From: JBFMHD01 sp040752395 [NCBI: Candidatus Hydrogenedentota bacterium]
Lineage (GTDB): Bacteria; JBFMHD01
Reading direction: 5' to 3'
NCBI GenBank assembly: GCA_040752395.1
Contig: JBFMHD010000187.1
Coordinates: 1 to 5,505, forward strand
Length of the DNA stretch: 5,505 nt
Shown: one piece after another, positions 1-3,358 of the stretch
How positions within the stretch are numbered: position 1 is the first letter of the stretch
Layout of the letters: every line of letters starts with the position of its first letter
Program-made: the position numbers and the translations under genes
The notes under the pieces: model-generated
What the model was told of the DNA's origin: nothing
Databases searched by the model: none
Seen by the model: the letters and a program-made list of their open reading frames with translations, nothing else

Positions 1-95
1 TATTATGGTTGTGGGAGATGATGCCGCGTAAATACAGGCTCCCTGAACCAGTTAGAGAGACGCATATATATAGTAAGGCAGAAGGCAGAAGATAA
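1..95. other. left-edge segment without a recognisable gene
   Basis: No product could be assigned. On the + strand one frame is open from the edge to a TAA at 29-31, where it would end a protein in VVGDDAA. A second frame is open from 3 to the TAA at 93-95 and runs into the heptamer tract at 72-91 (ending KAEGRR). On the - strand a 20-codon ORF begins with MRLSNWF and ends before position 1. Either + frame could be the 3' tail of a gene lying to the left, but neither shows a family motif. I also see no terminator-like hairpin between this segment and the glycosyltransferase. Confidence 0.3.
72..91 (+). repeat. short heptamer tract (GCAGAAG x2), purine-rich orientation
   Basis: AGTAAG is followed by two perfect copies of the 7-mer GCAGAAG and then ATA. 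The same plan (AGTAAG, then purine-rich 7-mers, then ATA) is seen on the - strand of the larger insertion at 4537-4636, with a related but different 7-mer. It lies in inverted orientation to the pyrimidine-rich tract at 161-178. Between them is an A/T-rich, low-complexity stretch (92-160) with no gene. Two copies alone would be weak evidence; the recurrence elsewhere supports calling it part of a repeat family. Confidence 0.5.
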
Positions 96-160
96 AAAGA
101 TACAAAGATTAAAATTTTTTCTGATACTTCTCACTTCTTTCGTTATCTTTCTTTTCCGTT

Positions 161-178
161 ATCTTGCTTCTTGCTTCT
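161..178 (+). repeat. heptamer repeat core (CTTGCTT), copy 1
   Basis: The 18-mer atcttgcttcttgcttct is identical, in the same orientation, to 3121-3138 and 4600-4617. It is a period-7 repeat of CTTGCTT. It sits directly upstream of the glycosyltransferase and includes the TTG at 171 that would otherwise give that gene an N-terminal extension. The tract to its left (121-160) is also pyrimidine-rich, with a repeated gttatct motif at 142-148 and 158-164. Confidence 0.75.
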
Positions 179-200
179 ACTTGATATCTTTAGAGTTACA

Positions 201-1799
201 ATGTTTTCGAAGGAGATGCCTATCTGTAAATTAGACAGACTCGCAACTCGAAACCCGCAATTTATAAACTTATTGCTCTGTATTATTTTATTTATTGCGT
301 CATTTTTAAGGATTTACAAATTAGATACTATACCAGGTGGATTTTTCTGCGATGAAGCAGCCACTGGTTATAATACTTACAGTATACTTAAAACAGGTTA
401 TGACCCGTATAATAGATTTTTGCCTCTATTTATGAACCATCATAATATTGATTATCCTGAGGCATTATATAATTATTTATCTCTGCCTGTTATATATTTA
501 TTTGGGTTAAATATATTTTCTACAAGATTAACCTCTGCAATAATAAGTATTTTTTCTATAATAACCACCTACTTATTTACAAAAGAATTATTTAATAAAA
601 AAGTGGGTTTAATTACTGCGATATTATTAACAGTATCGCCCTGGCACTTTCAGTTTTCAAGGATTGCGTTTAGAGCAATACTTTTACCTTTTTTTACCAC
701 GCTCTCGTTGTATCTTCTTTTAAAATCTTTAAAGAACCCGAGATATTTTATTTTAGGTGGATTGGTGCTTGGTTTATCTTTATATACTTATTCTGTTAGC
801 AGAGTCTTTATTCCATTAATGTTAATCATATTTTTTACAATTTATATCAAAGATATTTTACAAAAAGAAAACATCAAATATATTATTTTAACTCTTTTTC
901 TATTTTTTTTGATTATTATTCCTGTCTATTATTCTTCTTTTTTTGGTAAAGCAAATATAAGGTTTGGCGAGCTTTCAATCTTTAATACGCCGTATCCTTT
1001 GAAACAATTCTTTCTCAATCTTAGAACTCATCTTTCTTTTAATTTTTTATTTATTAAAGGTGATGCCAATTTAAGACATAATATACCTTTATCAGGACAG
1101 ATTTTAGTAGCAGTTATCCCGTTTTTTCTTTTAGGCCTATATCCAATCATAAAATGGAAGAGCAAGCAATCATTATTGCTTTTATGTTTATTTATTGCGG
1201 GTTTTATACCGTCTTCTTTAACCAATGAAGGCATCCCACATTCTTTAAGGTCAATCTCATCATTACCGTTTGCTGAGATAATAGCCGGTTATGGTATATT
1301 CGTATTTTTAGAGTATTTAAAAGATAGAAAGAGATTAATAAGAGTTAGTTTAAGTGTTATTTTTATCTCGTTAATAATTGTTGATATGATATTTTATTTA
1401 TCAGCTTATTTTTTTATGTACGAAGCGATCTCTCAGGACTGGTTTCAATATGGTCTTAAGGAAGCTATAGAATATGCAGAGGGGAATTATGATAGATATG
1501 ATAACATAGTTTTATCTTCAAAGATACATTATGCCTATATCTTTCCTTTATTTTTTGGGAGACTCGACCCTGTAAATTATCAGAAATACAAAAGTGCTGG
1601 CAAATATATGGTCTGCGACGAAAACGTTGAAACGTTTTATAACAAACTTCGCGGGAATAATCTATTTATAGTAACAGAAAAAGAGTTACAAAATTTACCT
1701 GTAAAAAAATATATCTATAATATGAAAAATAAAATCGTTCTTAAATTAATAGAACAGGGTTCCCCATTTTTAAAAGAATTTTTAGAATATCCGCCTTAA
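201..1799 (+). CDS. GT-C fold membrane glycosyltransferase, family 39 (ArnT/PMT-like)
   Basis: Probably transfers a sugar from a polyprenyl-phosphate donor to an extracytoplasmic acceptor; the acceptor is unknown. Numbering the frame from TTG 171, the features are a first membrane helix (about 31-48), then LDTIPGGF and the Asp-Glu pair D61-E62 (CDEAATGYN), the usual acidic motif in the first outer loop of GT39 enzymes. Next come SPWHFQFSRIAF (156-167) and at least seven more hydrophobic segments up to about 416. A polar C-terminal domain follows (about 420-530). I chose ATG 201 because everything upstream, including TTG 171, is heptamer repeat. ATG 216 is also possible, but the AAGGAG at 210-215 abuts it with no spacing, so no start has a proper ribosome site. 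The last residues, after KIVLKLIE, are read from DNA around and antisense to the toxin end (18-bp convergent overlap, 1782-1799) and may not be ancestral. Family call firm; substrate unknown. Confidence 0.9.
   Translation: MFSKEMPICKLDRLATRNPQFINLLLCIILFIASFLRIYKLDTIPGGFFCDEAATGYNTYSILKTGYDPYNRFLPLFMNHHNIDYPEALYNYLSLPVIYLFGLNIFSTRLTSAIISIFSIITTYLFTKELFNKKVGLITAILLTVSPWHFQFSRIAFRAILLPFFTTLSLYLLLKSLKNPRYFILGGLVLGLSLYTYSVSRVFIPLMLIIFFTIYIKDILQKENIKYIILTLFLFFLIIIPVYYSSFFGKANIRFGELSIFNTPYPLKQFFLNLRTHLSFNFLFIKGDANLRHNIPLSGQILVAVIPFFLLGLYPIIKWKSKQSLLLLCLFIAGFIPSSLTNEGIPHSLRSISSLPFAEIIAGYGIFVFLEYLKDRKRLIRVSLSVIFISLIIVDMIFYLSAYFFMYEAISQDWFQYGLKEAIEYAEGNYDRYDNIVLSSKIHYAYIFPLFFGRLDPVNYQKYKSAGKYMVCDENVETFYNKLRGNNLFIVTEKELQNLPVKKYIYNMKNKIVLKLIEQGSPFLKEFLEYPP
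1729..1754 (+). repeat. 26-bp direct repeat, left copy, flanking the toxin-antitoxin module
   Basis: Identical over 26 bp to 2393-2418, with a 664-bp offset. Both copies are read on the + strand in the same relative frame as KIVLKLIE. In this copy the next codon is CAG (Gln) and the glycosyltransferase continues for 14 residues. In the right copy the corresponding codon is TAA. Similarity falls off immediately on both sides. Confidence 0.9.
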
Positions 1800-2060
1800 A
1801 ACAGTCCCATAAACATTATTTCTGTGTATTACTGCCAAAATCCATATCTCATCTTTCATAATTTTATAAACAACTCTATATTTCCCTATTCGTAATTTCC
1901 AATGTCTGGCTAAAGGTTTTCTTAAAGGTTTACCGTATTTTTCGGGTTCAATTGAAAGCCGTTCCTCAATTGTATCTATTATTTTCTTTTTAGTATGCAA
2001 ATCAAGATGAGAGAAATCTTTTTCTTTTACTCTATGGTGATAAAGAATTTTATAAGTCAT
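1782..2060 (-). CDS. RelE/ParE-superfamily toxin of a type II toxin-antitoxin pair
   Basis: A 92-residue protein of the size and shape of RelE/ParE toxins. An N-terminal strand (MTYKILYHHRV) is followed by two helices (about 13-38), then the core KPLARHWKLRIGKYRVVYKI (48-67) and a final strand, IWILAVIHRNNVY (72-84). Arg57 or Arg62, Arg80 and Tyr84 are candidates for the RNA-cleaving or target-binding basic and aromatic residues, by comparison with E. coli RelE (assignment inferred). RelE-type members cleave mRNA on the ribosome; ParE-type members inhibit gyrase. Sequence alone does not decide between them, though the WKLR-x-GKYRVVY and IHRNNVY pattern leans to RelE. Its ATG overlaps the antitoxin TGA (ATGA, 2057-2060) and no good ribosome site precedes it, so translational coupling is likely. 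It appears full length. Its 3' end overlaps the convergent glycosyltransferase by 18 bp. Confidence 0.9.
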   Translation of the reverse strand: MTYKILYHHRVKEKDFSHLDLHTKKKIIDTIEERLSIEPEKYGKPLRKPLARHWKLRIGKYRVVYKIMKDEIWILAVIHRNNVYGTVLRRIF

Positions 2061-2284
2061 TTAAGCATGTTCTTCGATGGCAATGCCCTCCTGTGGGTAA
2101 AAGTCCTTTCTCTATTTTCGGCAATCTTTGTAAGAGATGCATCCTCTAAATATTCCAGTGCTTCTAAAACAAGATCTCTTATTTTCTGAGAAAGGGAAAC
2201 ATTGTCTCTATTTGCAAGAATTTTGATTGTCTTATAAAGTGGTCTTTCTACTACAACATTTATTCTTGGGTTTTGTCTATTCAT
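2057..2284 (-). CDS. ribbon-helix-helix antitoxin partner of the RelE/ParE-like toxin
   Basis: A 75-residue antitoxin placed upstream of the toxin, as is usual for type II systems. The N-terminal RINVVVERPLYKTIKILA (7-24) gives the DNA-binding beta strand and first helix. VSLSQKIRDLVLEALEYLED (29-48) gives the turn and second helix of an RHH (MetJ/Arc/CopG-like) dimer. The remaining basic, probably flexible tail (about 50-75) would wrap and neutralise the toxin. The ATG at 2284-2282 has a strong ribosome site: GGAGG at 2299-2295, followed by 10 nt to the start. RHH antitoxins normally repress their own promoter, which here lies immediately upstream at 2306-2335. The start is not ambiguous: the only nearby alternative ATG (2292-2290) is out of frame and closes after three codons. 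Confidence 0.88.
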   Translation of the reverse strand: MNRQNPRINVVVERPLYKTIKILANRDNVSLSQKIRDLVLEALEYLEDASLTKIAENRERTFTHRRALPSKNMLK

Positions 2285-2305
2285 CTTTTCATTACCTCCG
2301 GTTAT

Positions 2306-2335
2306 ATTGTATCATTTTTGCTACACTTTTGTCAA
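2306..2335 (-). promoter_or_regulatory. sigma70-type promoter of the antitoxin-toxin operon
   Basis: On the - strand TTGACA (2335-2330) matches the -35 consensus perfectly. TACAAT (2311-2306) matches the -10 consensus at five of six positions. The spacer is 18 bp. The expected start of transcription, near 2300, leaves a leader of only about 15 nt that begins at or just before the GGAGG ribosome site. The spacer also contains a small inverted pair, TGTA (2308-2311) and TACA (2322-2325), separated by 10 bp. That pair could be part of an operator for the RHH antitoxin; it is suggestive only. Confidence 0.75.
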
Positions 2336-2336
2336 T

Positions 2337-2421
2337 TTTTAATTCTTCTGGAGATGGAAAATATCCCGGACATCGTATACCCATTAAAGAAGATAAAATC
2401 GTTCTTAAATTAATAGAATAA
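2337..2421 (+). pseudogene. orphan C-terminal coding remnant, glycosyltransferase-like 3' end
   Basis: The + strand frame ending at TAA 2419-2421 reads NSSGDGKYPGHRIPIKED and then KIVLKLIE. The last eight codons are identical in DNA to the internal 26-bp segment near the end of the upstream glycosyltransferase. The frame stays open further left, but there it is antisense to the antitoxin and its promoter, so only the part to the right of the promoter is treated as remnant. The remnant overlaps the stop of the convergent membrane protein by 17 bp (2405-2421). It could be the original end of the glycosyltransferase gene or the tail of a lost paralogue. It has no start or ribosome site of its own. 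Confidence 0.5.
2393..2418 (+). repeat. 26-bp direct repeat, right copy
   Basis: Perfect match to 1729-1754. This copy is followed by TAA, in frame with KIVLKLIE. It also contains the stop codon (TAA, - strand, 2407-2405) of the convergent membrane protein gene, so the DNA is constrained on both strands. Confidence 0.9.
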
Positions 2422-3091
2422 AAAAGAGAATAGAGATAATTGTAAAACTGATTAATGCTATCTCGAAAAATAAAGAATCGTTCTCTGGATAAAATACAGT
2501 TACTCCCTGCTGATATTTTTTTACAATAACGTTTCTGTTGACTACTATTTTGATCAGTTCATCTTCCCTGTTTTTTCTTTTTACTTTAATATAATGTTCT
2601 CCTGAAGTATTAGCCTTTATTCTATAATAAATTTCATTCAGGTCCCTGATACTATCCTTTATGATTATATCATCTTTTTCAATACCGATCAGATCATTAC
2701 TACTATTATCTATGCAGATAATGATGTTCTCTCTTTCTTTGAAACTTCGATAATTTAATCTCCGCTCAACCCCGATGTAAATTAGAACGAAAACCATAGA
2801 TGATAGGATGATAGGTATTAAAGCCATTGATATCATTGTAAAGAGAACCGAGATTAATCTTTTTAAACATTTCAAAAAATATTTTGTTTTGAATCTATAA
2901 AGATAAGCCTCATAGAGTATTACCTCAATTTTTTGTAATATTTCTTTTGCCTTCTTTTTATCAAAAAGCATTTTAAATATAATAAATATAAGCAATGATA
3001 GTATAAATGAAATATATATGGCAGGTAGAATAATATGTGTTTTTTCGAATGGTGCTAATATCAAATCAATAATAGCGTCTATTATAAACAT
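2405..3091 (-). CDS. membrane protein with YidC/EMC3/DUF106-like N-terminal half, function unknown
   Basis: A 228-residue protein with three predicted membrane helices. The first (about 19-42) follows an amphipathic start, IDAIIDLILAPFEK. A charged helical stretch comes next, KKKAKEILQKIEVILYEAYLYR (45-66). The second helix is about 84-108. After RRLNYRSF (110-117) comes a polar domain of probable beta structure (about 118-200) containing EIYYRIKANTSGEHYIKV. The last helix (208-227) ends exactly at the stop. The order of short helix, membrane helix, basic helix and membrane helix recalls the membrane-insertase-related YidC/EMC3/DUF106 fold. I recall similar uncharacterised proteins beside phosphodiesterase genes in environmental genomes, but this is unchecked. 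It is the last gene of the operon. The ATG at 3091 has GAGAGG 11 nt upstream, somewhat far. An 84-bp gap containing a heptamer repeat separates it from the preceding gene. Confidence 0.72.
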   Translation of the reverse strand: MFIIDAIIDLILAPFEKTHIILPAIYISFILSLLIFIIFKMLFDKKKAKEILQKIEVILYEAYLYRFKTKYFLKCLKRLISVLFTMISMALIPIILSSMVFVLIYIGVERRLNYRSFKERENIIICIDNSSNDLIGIEKDDIIIKDSIRDLNEIYYRIKANTSGEHYIKVKRKNREDELIKIVVNRNVIVKKYQQGVTVFYPENDSLFFEIALISFTIISILFFILLI

Positions 3092-3120
3092 TAAAGATGT
3101 ATCCTCTCAAGGTTTCCTTA

Positions 3121-3143
3121 ATCTTGCTTCTTGCTTCTTAAGT
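3121..3143 (+). repeat. heptamer repeat core (CTTGCTT), copy 2, in an operon gap
   Basis: 3121-3138 is the same 18-mer as 161-178 and 4600-4617. It then continues into TTAAGT. The 14-mer cttgcttcttaagt (3130-3143) recurs exactly at 4537-4550, the right-hand boundary (in gene direction) of the insertion in the phosphodiesterase gene. It lies in the 84-bp gap between the RHH-like gene and the membrane-protein gene. It shows no terminator character. The sequence TTAAGTAA (3138-3145) has an inverted partner at 3172-3179, but the 26-bp loop makes a functional hairpin unlikely. Confidence 0.8.
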
Positions 3144-3175
3144 AAATTCTACCGCACCAATAACTGACGGATTAC

Positions 3176-3358
3176 TTAAAGATAACCCAGGCCTTTTAAT
3201 TGTTCATCTGTTTTTTTTGATTCTTTATTATTTTTTTCTATCTCTTTTTCTAAGAGATGTATTATCATCTCTTCAACTGATGAGTATCCTTTTTCATTCG
3301 AGAGATTTTTTAATTTTTCATATAAATCCCTGCTGATAGCTATCTTCTTTTTAAACAT
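3176..3358 (-). CDS. 60-residue ribbon-helix-helix-like protein with GLGYL tail
   Basis: A small protein that starts with a probable beta strand (KKKIAIS, 3-9). A first helix follows (LYEKLKNLSNEKGY, 12-25), then SSVEEMIIHLLEKEIEK (26-42), the layout of a CopG/Arc-like ribbon-helix-helix protein. A short polar linker leads to the ending EQLKGLGYL. Similar endings (RLRALGYL or KLKSLGYI type) occur at the C-termini of many sulfatase and phosphodiesterase proteins of the alkaline phosphatase superfamily, so the tail may report a link to its neighbour; this is inference. It overlaps the phosphodiesterase gene by 19 bp, and its ribosome site (GGAGA, 3369-3365, 6 nt before the ATG) lies inside that gene, so the two are co-expressed. 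It could be a DNA-binding regulator of the operon. No toxin gene is next to it, so an antitoxin role is not supported. Confidence 0.75.
   Translation of the reverse strand: MFKKKIAISRDLYEKLKNLSNEKGYSSVEEMIIHLLEKEIEKNNKESKKTDEQLKGLGYL

Noticed and set aside
171-200. TTG 171 as the real start of the glycosyltransferase
   Set aside because: The codon and the following residues (MLLLDIF) lie in or beside the heptamer repeat, and the preceding pyrimidine-rich tract offers no purine-rich ribosome site.
1028-1234. 68-codon - strand ORF inside the glycosyltransferase
   Set aside because: It is a shadow of the membrane-protein coding frame and has no motif.
1995-2189. 64-codon + strand ORF across the toxin-antitoxin junction
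   Set aside because: It is antisense to two genes with clear family motifs and has no ribosome site or recognisable content.
2057-2284. Counting the 60-residue RHH-like protein at 3176-3358 as a second antitoxin of this module
   Set aside because: It is over 1 kb away, belongs to the phosphodiesterase operon by overlap, and has no adjacent toxin.
3092-3175. Possible coding tail reading NPSVIGAVEFT before a TAA on the - strand
   Set aside because: The frame opens only 19 codons upstream after a TGA, inside the RHH-like gene, with no start or ribosome site; probably chance.
3138-3179. Inverted repeat TTAAGTAA/TTACTTAA as a terminator
   Set aside because: The arms are A/T-only apart from one pair, the loop is 26 nt, and no suitable T-run follows; it also lies between co-directional operon genes.
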